From positions 1 to 11,114 of the forward strand of contig DCFC01000022.1 in assembly GCA_002314325.1 (NCBI GenBank): a stretch of 11,114 nucleotides of DNA, given 5' to 3'. Made by a program: the position numbers and the translations under genes. The notes beneath the pieces were generated by a model, which did not search any database, was not told where the DNA came from, and saw only the letters and a program-made list of their open reading frames with translations. Below, piece by piece: positions 1-6,654 of this stretch (within the stretch, counting starts at the first letter, position 1; every line of letters begins with the position of its first letter). This stretch comes from Megamonas hypermegale. GTDB lineage: Bacteria; Bacillota; Negativicutes; Selenomonadales; Selenomonadaceae.

Positions 1-54
1 TCAACTTTTTTTAATTTGTTTTTTTCTTTTAAGTGGTGCCCTCTCATCGAGTGC
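1..54 (-). other. 5' leader of an off-window transcript
   Basis: This is the sequence between the predicted start point of the downstream tandem promoter (61-89) and the left edge. Read on the minus strand it is A-rich, with runs of A and no ribosome binding site followed by a start codon, so no gene start is visible before the window ends. A non-coding leader of an rRNA or tRNA operon fits this, but the transcript itself lies outside the window, so the identity is inferred. The last four bases on this strand read TTGA and could be the start of another -35 box. Confidence 0.4.
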
Positions 55-60
55 TTAAAT

Positions 61-89
61 ATTATATCTTACTGAATTTATCCTGTCAA
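61..89 (-). promoter_or_regulatory. Consensus sigma-A promoter P2 (tandem, leftward)
   Basis: The minus strand carries TTGACA at 89-84 and TATAAT at 66-61 with a 17-nt spacer, a perfect match to the vegetative promoter consensus. An A-rich stretch just upstream (about 90-110) could act as an UP element. Transcription would start near position 54 and leave the window on the left. The spacer shares 10 of 17 positions with that of the upstream promoter at 151-179, including GATAA after the -35 box and AGA before the -10 box. The pair therefore looks like a duplicated, rrn-type promoter. The driven gene is not in view. Confidence 0.85.
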
Positions 90-150
90 GCATTTTTTTC
101 AAATTCTTAACAAGTTTTTCAGTGCTGTCTTTCAAATGACAACGAATGAT

Positions 151-179
151 ATTATATCTAAATCGGATTATCTTGTCAA
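151..179 (-). promoter_or_regulatory. Consensus sigma-A promoter P1 (tandem, leftward)
   Basis: The minus strand carries TTGACA at 179-174 and TATAAT at 156-151 with a 17-nt spacer, again a perfect consensus. An A/T tract upstream (about 185-200) resembles an UP element. It lies exactly 90 bp upstream of P2 and has the same orientation. Tandem promoters at about this distance are typical of Bacillus-type rRNA operons, which is the basis for guessing an rrn or tRNA operon to the left. It sits 33 nt beyond the stop of the DUF362 gene, and no terminator is visible between them. Confidence 0.85.
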
Positions 180-212
180 CACTTTTTGAAAAAAATTTTG
201 CGTTTTGTCATT

Positions 213-1346
213 TTACGCTTTATAAATGCCGATTTTTTTCAATAAATTTAAAATCAATCCGTCTTTCAGCTCAACGGCCTGATGTTCGCAAAGTTCCTGA
301 CAGCAGTAGCAACGTATACATTTATTGTAATCTATCACTGCTTTTCTTTCTTTTATATTTATAGCTCGCGGCGGACAATGGCGCGCGCATCGGCCGCAGC
401 CGATACAGGCGGATGTTATCGAGGGTCTTGCTGTCAGCTGATTTTGCCCCAGTTTTAAAATGAATTTCGGAACATACGTATCCTGCATACTTTCATACGT
501 GTGCGGCCGCTTAAAGACGTATTTTACATCTTTTCCGTCGCCCACCGTCTTAATTTCCGTCAAGAGAGCAGAACGGTTTTCCTCTATGGCAGCTTTGGCT
601 ATCGGCATATTTTCCGCCTTAAAGCCCATTTTATCCGCCATCACCAAATCGGCGGCAAAACCGTTTTCACTGGCGATAATAATCTGCGGATTTACGATAT
701 CGCCGCTCATCGGTCCCTGTCCTTCCATGCCGCTTATGCCGTCAATTATATTTAATGTAGGATTTAGCGTGTAATACAAATCCACCATTACATGCGCAAA
801 ATCGCTGTGCTTCTGCATGCGCAGATGAAAACGCGCTTTATTCGTGCCGACAATACAGCCGAACAGATTTTTTACCGCACCCGTTACGCCCATGAATACA
901 TGTGTCTTCATTTTAGCTACGGAAATTATCTTGTCAAAATCACCTATCATCTCCGCCAACTCAAAATGCTTGACGAATTTTCCTTCCGGGCAGGGATACG
1001 TTCTGCTTTTTTCCCAAATGACAAATGGCACGTTTTCCGCTTCGCAGACCTGCCATATTCCTGTTTTCACCGCCGTTTTCTTCACATTGCTGACGCCGGG
1101 CGAATCGGCAACGGACGGATATGCGCCCTGAGATTTCACTGCTTTTATGACGGCGCGCACTACTTCCGGATGCGTCGTTACCGCTTTTTCCGGCGCTGCT
1201 GCCGTAAGCATATTCGGTTTTATCAGTACTTTATCACCTTTTTTAATGTATTTTTCCCAGCCGCCCAGTAAATCCACAGCTTTATTCACTGCTTCATTCA
1301 CCGTCCGGCTCTGATAGCTTTCCGCTTTTACCACTGCTACTTTCAT
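213..1346 (-). CDS. DUF362 protein with C-terminal 2x[4Fe-4S] ferredoxin domain
   Basis: This is a 377-residue cytoplasmic protein with no signal peptide or membrane segment. Residues about 1-270 match the DUF362 family by the VLIKPN segment near 40-45, the VADSPG segment near 79-84 and the MKTH segment near 146-149; its reaction is unknown. The C-terminus is a bacterial ferredoxin-like domain with two CxxCxxCxxxC sets, C314/C317/C320/C324 and C343/C346/C349/C353, expected to bind two [4Fe-4S] clusters. C348 is an additional cysteine inside the second set. An electron-transfer or redox-linked role is inferred only. The frame is open upstream to 1400, but that start lies inside the wecB terminator. 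The ATG at 1346 follows GGGTGAG by 3 nt and starts the conserved MKVAVVKA, so it is preferred. No promoter is evident between the terminator and this start, and no terminator follows the gene. Confidence 0.88.
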   Translation of the reverse strand: MKVAVVKAESYQSRTVNEAVNKAVDLLGGWEKYIKKGDKVLIKPNMLTAAAPEKAVTTHPEVVRAVIKAVKSQGAYPSVADSPGVSNVKKTAVKTGIWQVCEAENVPFVIWEKSRTYPCPEGKFVKHFELAEMIGDFDKIISVAKMKTHVFMGVTGAVKNLFGCIVGTNKARFHLRMQKHSDFAHVMVDLYYTLNPTLNIIDGISGMEGQGPMSGDIVNPQIIIASENGFAADLVMADKMGFKAENMPIAKAAIEENRSALLTEIKTVGDGKDVKYVFKRPHTYESMQDTYVPKFILKLGQNQLTARPSITSACIGCGRCARHCPPRAINIKERKAVIDYNKCIRCYCCQELCEHQAVELKDGLILNLLKKIGIYKA

Positions 1347-1368
1347 TTTCTCACCCACTTTGCAATCT

Positions 1369-1402
1369 AAAAAAATGCCAAAACTGAAAAGTCTTGGCAT
1401 TT
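1369..1402 (-). terminator. Rho-independent terminator after wecB
   Basis: On the minus strand AAATGCCAA (1402-1394) pairs with its complement at 1381-1373. An inner ACT/AGT stem closes a TTTC loop, and the right arm runs into seven T residues (1375-1369). It starts 10 nt past the wecB stop codon. It overlaps the upstream part of the open frame that contains the DUF362 gene, which argues against any start there. Confidence 0.88.
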
Positions 1403-1412
1403 ATGTTAATCA

Positions 1413-2582
1413 TTATTTACCGACAACAAAACTGTCCGGCTTTTCTTCACTTAATCCGTAATAATACAAAATCGCCTTGACTATGCGTCCTGCCGCTTTG
1501 CCGTCGCCGTACGGATTGCAGGTATTCGCCATGCGCTGGTATTCATCATGGTCCGTCAGTAAATATTTCGTTTCTTCATATACTCTGTCGCGCTGCGTGC
1601 CGATAAGTTTCACCGTGCCTGCCTTGACAGCTTCCGGCCGTTCTGTTGTATCGCGCAGTACGAGTACCGGTTTGCCAAGCGATGGTGCTTCTTCCTGAAT
1701 TCCGCCGGAATCGGTCAGTACCAGATACGCTCTGTGCATTAAATTAGCAAACGGTTCATAATCAAGCGGGTCAATTAAGTGTACCGTTTCAATTCCGCCG
1801 AGCTCTTCATTAACTACTTCCCGGACTTTAGGATTTTTATGCACCGGGAATACAACTTCCACATCGTCAAACTCTTCCACGATATCTTTCAGCGCTTTAT
1901 ATACATGGCGCATCGGTTCGCCCAGATTTTCCCTGCGGTGCGTCGTAACGAGTATAATGCGCTTATTTTCATAATCAATGTTTTCCAGAGCTTCGTCAGC
2001 AAATTTAAATTCACTGTCAACCGTTTTATGCAGTGCATCTATTACCGTATTTCCCGTAACGAAAATCTTGGCGCAGTCCACGCCTTCCGCTTTCAGATTG
2101 CCGCTGGCCGTTTCTGTCGGGGCGAAATGCAAATCAGCTATTGCACCTGTCAGTTTGCGGTTCATTTCTTCCGGAAACGGCGAATATTTATTGAACGTTC
2201 TGAGACCTGCTTCCACATGGCCCACCGGGATTTCATGATAATAGCTTGCCAGTGCGCCGGCAAAAGTCGTCGTCGTATCGCCATGCACCAGGACAATATC
2301 CGGTTTTTCCTTCGACAGAACTTCATTCAAGCCGTTCATCGCTTTCGTCGTAATGTCAAATAAAGTCTGTCCCTGCGCCATGATGTTCAAATCGTAATCC
2401 GGCTTGATTTTGAACAGATGCAGCACCTGGTCCAGCATGTCGCGATGCTGCGCCGTTACGGCAACTATCGGCGTGATTAAATCAGGATATTTTTCCAGCT
2501 CCAATACGACCGGCGCCATTTTTATCGCTTCCGGTCTTGTGCCGAAAACTGTCATAACTTTAATTTTTTTCTTCATATTCAT
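1413..2582 (-). CDS. wecB: UDP-N-acetylglucosamine 2-epimerase (non-hydrolysing)
   Basis: The enzyme (WecB/MnaA) interconverts UDP-GlcNAc and UDP-ManNAc in the cytoplasm, giving ManNAc for surface polymers. At 389 residues it is close to family length. Visible family motifs are FGTRPE (13-18), HGDTTT (100-105), HVEAGLRT (122-129), PEE (137-139), THRREN (214-219), DSGGIQEEAP (291-300) and RDTTERPEA (310-318), spanning the two Rossmann-like lobes of the GT-B fold. The ATG at 2582 is chosen over the one two codons later because ACGAGGT sits 8-9 nt ahead of it. The gene follows tagO directly, and TagO/WecA with WecB supplies the first steps of teichoic-acid or other undecaprenyl-linked glycan synthesis. 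A terminator lies between the two genes, so expression probably depends on readthrough or on a promoter I cannot recognise. Confidence 0.96.
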   Translation of the reverse strand: MNMKKKIKVMTVFGTRPEAIKMAPVVLELEKYPDLITPIVAVTAQHRDMLDQVLHLFKIKPDYDLNIMAQGQTLFDITTKAMNGLNEVLSKEKPDIVLVHGDTTTTFAGALASYYHEIPVGHVEAGLRTFNKYSPFPEEMNRKLTGAIADLHFAPTETASGNLKAEGVDCAKIFVTGNTVIDALHKTVDSEFKFADEALENIDYENKRIILVTTHRRENLGEPMRHVYKALKDIVEEFDDVEVVFPVHKNPKVREVVNEELGGIETVHLIDPLDYEPFANLMHRAYLVLTDSGGIQEEAPSLGKPVLVLRDTTERPEAVKAGTVKLIGTQRDRVYEETKYLLTDHDEYQRMANTCNPYGDGKAAGRIVKAILYYYGLSEEKPDSFVVGK

Positions 2583-2604
2583 TGCTCATAACCTCGTACA
2601 TTAT

Positions 2605-2633
2605 AAAAAAGGCAGGTTTTTGACCTGCCTTTT
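2605..2633 (-). terminator. Rho-independent terminator after tagO
   Basis: On the minus strand an 11-bp perfect stem AAAAGGCAGGT / ACCTGCCTTTT (2633-2623 with 2617-2607) closes a 5-nt CAAAA loop and is followed by further T residues. It begins 9 nt past the tagO stop codon and ends only 22 nt before the wecB start codon. The nearly symmetrical A and T flanks mean it could also work on the plus strand, but no plus-strand gene is present. Confidence 0.9.
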
Positions 2634-2642
2634 CTTTAATAA

Positions 2643-3668
2643 TTAATGTATTGCTTTATTTTTAGTGCTGAAAATGCCTATTTTCTTTGCTCCGAATAGG
2701 ATTACTCCAGCCACAAATACAACAATCATAACAGCTACACTTGTACTTACTTCAGTCAGGGCAATCGCTGCCAATCCTAAAAATGCACTGAAGACATACA
2801 TTAACAGCACAGCTTGTCTTTGTGAAAAGCCCATAGCCAATAAACGATGATGTAAATGACCTTTATCTGGTTTAAAAATAGGTACTCCACCGCGATAACG
2901 GCGAACTATTGCAAACGTCGTATCCAAAATCGGCAGTCCCAGCGCCAGTATCGGAACGATAAGAGCGATGGTCGCCGCACTTTTTACAGCGCCGATAATC
3001 GATATTGCGGCAAACATATATCCCAAGAACATGCTGCCCGTATCCCCCATGAAAATTCTTGCCGGATTGAAATTATAATGCAAGAAACCGAGTGAAGCAC
3101 CGGCAAGCGCCGCCGTCAGAAATACCACCGGCAAATCGCCGCTTTGCAGTGCCACGAGCAAAATCGTAATCGTAGCAATCGTAGATACACCGGCCGCCAA
3201 TCCGTCCAGTCCGTCAATCAGATTGACCGTATTGGTAATGCCGACCACCCAGAAAAGCGTAACCGGAACGGCCAGATATTCCAGAAAAATGAAGTCACCG
3301 AACGGGTCAGTGATGAAGTCAATTCTAATATCAAAAGCAACTAAGATACATGCCGCCAAAATCTGCCCCAGTAATTTCACTTTGGCCGGCAGACTGATAA
3401 AGTCGTCTATGATGCCGACTATGACAATAAAGGTACCGCCCAGAAGCAGTCCTATTATCTCATTTGTAAAGCCAACCATTGAACAGACAGCTATCATAAA
3501 CGCAAAATAGATTGCAAGTCCGCCAAGGCGCGGTATCGGTTTTTTATGCACCTTGCGCGGGTCAGGCTTGTCCATGGCTCCGGCTTTTACGGCAAATTTT
3601 ATAACGAGCGGTGTTAAGGCATATACAGCTATCAGGGCTGTAATAAATGCTAAAAAATAACTAGGCAT
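2643..3668 (-). CDS. tagO: Undecaprenyl-phosphate GlcNAc-1-phosphate transferase (TagO/WecA type)
   Basis: This is a polytopic membrane enzyme of the polyprenyl-phosphate HexNAc-1-P transferase family (341 residues). It transfers GlcNAc-1-P from UDP-GlcNAc to undecaprenyl phosphate, the first step of wall teichoic acid or related glycan assembly. Roughly ten hydrophobic segments span the length. Key motifs on cytoplasmic loops are the Asp pair D88-D89 in VGIIDD, NLIDGLDGL (149-157), FMGDTGS (206-212) and the GHLHHRL box (270-276) typical of TagO/WecA rather than MraY. The ATG at 3668 has AGGAGT 9 nt upstream. A consensus promoter lies just ahead and a strong terminator just behind, so it can be a single-gene transcription unit even though it sits in a colinear row with comEB and wecB. 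Sugar specificity is inferred from the family and the wecB neighbour. Confidence 0.93.
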   Translation of the reverse strand: MPSYFLAFITALIAVYALTPLVIKFAVKAGAMDKPDPRKVHKKPIPRLGGLAIYFAFMIAVCSMVGFTNEIIGLLLGGTFIVIVGIIDDFISLPAKVKLLGQILAACILVAFDIRIDFITDPFGDFIFLEYLAVPVTLFWVVGITNTVNLIDGLDGLAAGVSTIATITILLVALQSGDLPVVFLTAALAGASLGFLHYNFNPARIFMGDTGSMFLGYMFAAISIIGAVKSAATIALIVPILALGLPILDTTFAIVRRYRGGVPIFKPDKGHLHHRLLAMGFSQRQAVLLMYVFSAFLGLAAIALTEVSTSVAVMIVVFVAGVILFGAKKIGIFSTKNKAIH

Positions 3669-3698
3669 TACATTCGCACTCCTTTTCCATTAACACAG

Positions 3699-3728
3699 AT
3701 TATAACTCACTCTCAATTTGATTGTCAA
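3699..3728 (-). promoter_or_regulatory. Sigma-A promoter of tagO
   Basis: On the minus strand TTGACA (3728-3723) and TATAAT (3704-3699) match consensus at all twelve positions, with an 18-nt spacer. The expected start point near 3692 gives a short leader of about 24 nt before the tagO start codon, with the AGGAGT ribosome binding site inside it. The promoter lies wholly in the 71-nt gap after comEB, and no terminator hairpin is seen in that gap. Confidence 0.85.
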
Positions 3729-3739
3729 TAAAATTCAGC

Positions 3740-4195
3740 TTAGATTATCTCCTCAGGAGCTATCTTGATAATGGAACCGTCAGTTTCCTGATATACAACT
3801 TTTTCAATCATGGCGTTTCGGAGCATACGGCGGCACAATAGGCACGGTTTGCCCGATGCCAGCGTCCCGTCGGCATTGTAGCCCGCTATATAGATTGTAG
3901 CTCCCTTCATCTTCACCGGGTCGGCTGCAATCACGGCGTTCTGTTCCGCATGTACCGCAACGCACAGCTCATAACGCTGTCCTTTCGGCACGTTGTATTT
4001 TTCGCGTTCGCACTTGCCTGTATCAATGCAGTTTGCCTCGCCGCGCGGCGCTCCGTTATAGCCGGTGGAAATTATGATATTGTCCTTGACTATAATCGCT
4101 CCGTATTTGCGGCGCAGACAGGTGGAGCGCCTGCCTACCGCTGTTGCAATATCCAAAAAATACGTTGTCCAGTCCGGACGAACCTGTTTTGTCAT
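3740..4195 (-). CDS. comEB: dCMP deaminase family protein (ComEB-like)
   Basis: This zinc-dependent cytidine/deoxycytidylate deaminase of 151 residues most likely converts dCMP to dUMP, feeding thymidylate synthesis. The zinc and catalytic site is clear: HAE at 82-84 (H82 ligand, E84 proton shuttle) and PCLLC at 117-121 (C118 and C121 ligands). The N-terminal YNGAPRG (46-52) and the C56/H82-region insert with TGKCERE (59-65) are typical of the dCMP deaminase branch and not of tRNA adenosine deaminases. The ATG has AGAGGT 7 nt upstream and lies 21 nt after the upp stop, so the two are probably cotranscribed, pairing uracil salvage with deoxypyrimidine supply. The symbol comes from the B. subtilis comE operon, but no comEA or comEC is present here and no role in competence should be inferred. 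Confidence 0.93.
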   Translation of the reverse strand: MTKQVRPDWTTYFLDIATAVGRRSTCLRRKYGAIIVKDNIIISTGYNGAPRGEANCIDTGKCEREKYNVPKGQRYELCVAVHAEQNAVIAADPVKMKGATIYIAGYNADGTLASGKPCLLCRRMLRNAMIEKVVYQETDGSIIKIAPEEII

Positions 4196-4216
4196 CGTTA
4201 AGACCTCTTAAATAGC

Positions 4217-4852
4217 TTAAATAGTACCAAAAATTCTGTCGCCCGCATCACCTATGCCCGGCACGATATAGCCGCGTTCATTCAGATGGTCGTCAACGCA
4301 GGCCGTGTAAATAGGCACGTCAGGATGTTTTTCGTTGAACAGTTTTATACCTTCCGGCGCCGACAGCAGACACATGAATATCATGGATTTTGCGCCGCGT
4401 TTTTTCAGCATGTCTACAGCTTCCGCCGCACTGCCGCCCGTTGCCAGCATCGGGTCCACGACGAGCAGCAGTCTTTCTTCGATATCCTTCGGCATCTTGC
4501 AGAAATATTCCACCGGTTCTAAAGTCTTTTCATCACGGTACATACCGATATGACCGATTTTCGCCGCCGGAATTAAATTGATTATGCCGTTTACCATGCC
4601 GAGCCCTGCACGCAGTATCGGCACTACTGCCACTTTTTTGCCTGCGAGCGTTTTGGCCGTACATTTGGCTATCGGCGTTTCGATTTCGATATCCCTTGTC
4701 GGAAAATCGCGCGTTACTTCATATGCCATCAGCATGGAGATTTCATCCAAAAGCTGACGGAAATCCTTTGCACCCGTTTCCTTGCGGCGCATTAAAGTTA
4801 ATTTGTGCTGAATAAGCGGGTGATTTATAATATTTACTTTCAAATCTGCCAT
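4217..4852 (-). CDS. upp: Uracil phosphoribosyltransferase
   Basis: The enzyme joins uracil and PRPP to make UMP in pyrimidine salvage, in the cytoplasm. The length of 211 residues is normal for bacterial Upp. The PRPP-binding loop [12 protein letters not shown] is at 131-142, and the uracil-recognition segment [13 protein letters not shown] is at 194-206 near the C-terminus. The N-terminal [12 protein letters not shown] (11-22) is also characteristic. The ATG at 4852 has AGAAGG 6-7 nt upstream and lies 19 nt after the glyA stop codon, which supports one transcript. glyA-upp adjacency is common in Bacillota; in B. subtilis the ATP synthase operon follows, but here dCMP deaminase and cell-envelope genes do. 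Confidence 0.97.
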   Translation of the reverse strand: MADLKVNIINHPLIQHKLTLMRRKETGAKDFRQLLDEISMLMAYEVTRDFPTRDIEIETPIAKCTAKTLAGKKVAVVPILRAGLGMVNGIINLIPAAKIGHIGMYRDEKTLEPVEYFCKMPKDIEERLLLVVDPMLATGGSAAEAVDMLKKRGAKSMIFMCLLSAPEGIKLFNEKHPDVPIYTACVDDHLNERGYIVPGIGDAGDRIFGTI

Positions 4853-4871
4853 AATTATCCTTCTTAACTAA

Positions 4872-6116
4872 TTAATATAACGGAAATCTCTTGCAAATAT
4901 CGGCAACTTCCGCTTTTGCCTGTGCAATTACTGCTTCGTCATCGCGGTTGTCGATAACTTTGGCGATGATGTCGGCAACCTGACGGATATCATCTTCTTT
5001 AAGTCCTCTCGTCGTAAGCGCCGGCGTACCAAGACGGATACCGCTCGTTACGAACGGGCTGAGCGGTTCAAACGGAATGGTGTTTCTGTTTGCCGTAATG
5101 CCGATATCGTCGAGCAGGAACTGCGCTTCTTTGCCGGTGATATTTTTCGAACGCAAATCAACAAGCATTAAATGATTATCCGTACCGCCGGAAACAATTC
5201 TGAAGCCTTTCTGCGTAAGTTCGTCAGCGAGCACTGCCGCATTTTTGACAACCTGCTGCTGGTACACTTTGAATTCATCGCTGAGGGCTTCTTTAAACGC
5301 AACAGCCTTTGCCGCTATGATGTGCATTAAAGGACCGCCCTGAATGCCAGGGAAAATGGCTTTATTGAACTGTTTGCCGAACTCAGCGTCTTTGCACAAA
5401 ATAAGACCGCCGCGCGGACCACGGAGCGTTTTATGCGTCGTCGTCGTCACTACATCGGCATATTCCACCGGATTTGGATGAAGCCCTGCCGCTACAAGCC
5501 CTGCAATATGCGCCATATCTATCATTAGATATGCACCAACCGATTTGGCAATCTGCGCCATGCGTTCAAAGTCGATTATGCGCGAGTATGCACTTGCCCC
5601 GCCGATAATGAGTTTCGGCTTGTGTTCTTTGGCCAGGCGTTCCATTTCGTCGTAATCAATACGTTCTGTTTCCTTGTCCACGCCGTACGGAACGATTTTA
5701 AAATACTTGCCAGAAATATTTACCGGGCTGCCGTGCGTTAAATGACCGCCGTCCGTCAAGTTCATGCCTAAAATGGTGTCGCCGGGATTTAACAGAGCAA
5801 AAAATACGGCAGTATTGGCCTGCGCTCCGGAGTGCGGCTGAACGTTGGCGTAACCTGCACCGAATAATTCTTTGGCGCGGTCGATTGCCAGCTGTTCCAC
5901 AACATCCACATATTCACAGCCGCCATAGTAGCGTTTGCCCGGATAGCCTTCGGCATATTTGTTCGTGAGCACGCTTCCCTGCGCCTGCATTACGGCGCTG
6001 CTTACGATATTTTCCGATGCAATCATTTCCAGTTTATTGCGCTGACGCGACAGTTCCTGGTCGATAGCCGCCTGAACCTGCGGGTCGACATTTGCTAAAG
6101 TTTCCAATAAATTCAC
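4872..6116 (-). CDS. glyA: Serine hydroxymethyltransferase
   Basis: This PLP enzyme converts serine and tetrahydrofolate to glycine and 5,10-methylene-THF, the main one-carbon source for thymidylate, purines and methionine. It has 414 residues, the usual length. The internal aldimine lysine is K229 in [15 protein letters not shown]200 and H203 in IDMAHIAG contact the cofactor, and the N-terminal EMIASEN (30-36) and YPGKRYYGG (58-66) belong to the active site. The start is GTG at 6116, with GGAGG 7 nt upstream; no in-frame ATG fits the conserved N-terminus better. It begins 20 nt after rpiB and is followed 19 nt later by upp. Methylene-THF is the thymidylate synthase cofactor, and the dCMP deaminase two genes on makes its dUMP substrate, so the cluster has a metabolic logic. 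Confidence 0.98.
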   Translation of the reverse strand: MNLLETLANVDPQVQAAIDQELSRQRNKLEMIASENIVSSAVMQAQGSVLTNKYAEGYPGKRYYGGCEYVDVVEQLAIDRAKELFGAGYANVQPHSGAQANTAVFFALLNPGDTILGMNLTDGGHLTHGSPVNISGKYFKIVPYGVDKETERIDYDEMERLAKEHKPKLIIGGASAYSRIIDFERMAQIAKSVGAYLMIDMAHIAGLVAAGLHPNPVEYADVVTTTTHKTLRGPRGGLILCKDAEFGKQFNKAIFPGIQGGPLMHIIAAKAVAFKEALSDEFKVYQQQVVKNAAVLADELTQKGFRIVSGGTDNHLMLVDLRSKNITGKEAQFLLDDIGITANRNTIPFEPLSPFVTSGIRLGTPALTTRGLKEDDIRQVADIIAKVIDNRDDEAVIAQAKAEVADICKRFPLY

Positions 6117-6136
6117 GGTATTTCCTCCAAGAAAGC

Positions 6137-6583
6137 TTATTTTTGTTCCAGTGCCATAATTTTATTCACGCGGCGTTCATGACGTCCGCCTTCAAATTCC
6201 GTCGTCATCCATGTTCTGACGATTTCTTTGGCTATTTCCGGACCGGTCGTGCGTCCGCCCATTGCCAGAATGTTGGCATTGTTATGCTGACGGGACATTT
6301 TCGCCGTATACGTTTCATGGCACAGAGCCGCTCTGATGCCTTTTATTTTATTAGCCGCAATGGAAATGCCGATACCTGTACCGCACAGAACGATACCGCG
6401 GTCAGCTTCGCCGTTTGCTACCGGCGTGCATACTTTTTCCGCTACGTCCGGATAATCTATCGCTTCTTTGCCGAAAGTGCCTTTGTCTTCAACTTCCACT
6501 TCCGGAAATTCCGCTTTCAGTAATTCTTTCACTTCTTCTTTTAAATCCACTGCACCGTGGTCGCTGCCAATAACCAAATTCAT
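6137..6583 (-). CDS. rpiB: Ribose-5-phosphate isomerase B
   Basis: The enzyme of the RpiB/LacAB family (148 residues, normal length) interconverts ribulose-5-phosphate and ribose-5-phosphate in the pentose phosphate pathway. The N-terminal GSDHGA (6-11) provides D8 and H9, and the catalytic cysteine is C67 in the loop [15 protein letters not shown], with H100 in the active-site region. GGRHERR (132-138) matches the phosphate-contacting end. The cysteine favours RpiB over the lactose-pathway LacA/LacB. The ATG at 6583 has a full AAGGAGG about 9 nt upstream. It lies 71 nt after ywlC, the widest gap inside the central block, with a possible promoter. It feeds ribose-5-phosphate, the precursor of the PRPP used by Upp, though that link is inference. 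Confidence 0.96.
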   Translation of the reverse strand: MNLVIGSDHGAVDLKEEVKELLKAEFPEVEVEDKGTFGKEAIDYPDVAEKVCTPVANGEADRGIVLCGTGIGISIAANKIKGIRAALCHETYTAKMSRQHNNANILAMGGRTTGPEIAKEIVRTWMTTEFEGGRHERRVNKIMALEQK

Positions 6584-6618
6584 ATTTAAAGGCCTCCTTA
6601 ATCTATAATCTTATAATT

Positions 6619-6646
6619 ATTTTATCATACTATGAATATAAGGCAA
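6619..6646 (-). promoter_or_regulatory. Possible promoter of rpiB-glyA-upp-comEB
   Basis: In the AT-rich gap between ywlC and rpiB the minus strand reads TTGCCT (6646-6641) and TAAAAT (6624-6619) with a 16-nt spacer. The match is partial (four of six at -35, five of six at -10) and AT-rich DNA gives such matches by chance. The position is reasonable, about 36 nt ahead of the rpiB start codon and upstream of its AAGGAGG site. No terminator hairpin closes ywlC, so readthrough from prfA-prmC-ywlC is equally possible. Confidence 0.4.
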
Positions 6647-6654
6647 CCTATAAA

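Noticed and set aside
146..364. A 72-codon plus-strand open frame at the left end
   Set aside because: It overlaps the P1 promoter and the 3' end of the DUF362 gene, has AT-driven hydrophobic content and no ribosome site.
1779..2363. A 194-codon plus-strand open frame opposite wecB, and similar plus-strand frames over glyA, upp and the DUF1385 gene
   Set aside because: All are antisense to well-supported genes, have low-complexity composition and lack start signals.
2600..2605. TATAAT on the minus strand just before wecB
   Set aside because: No -35-like hexamer lies 16-18 nt upstream (those bases are the terminator stem) and there is no TGn extension. A start point there would fall inside the ribosome site.
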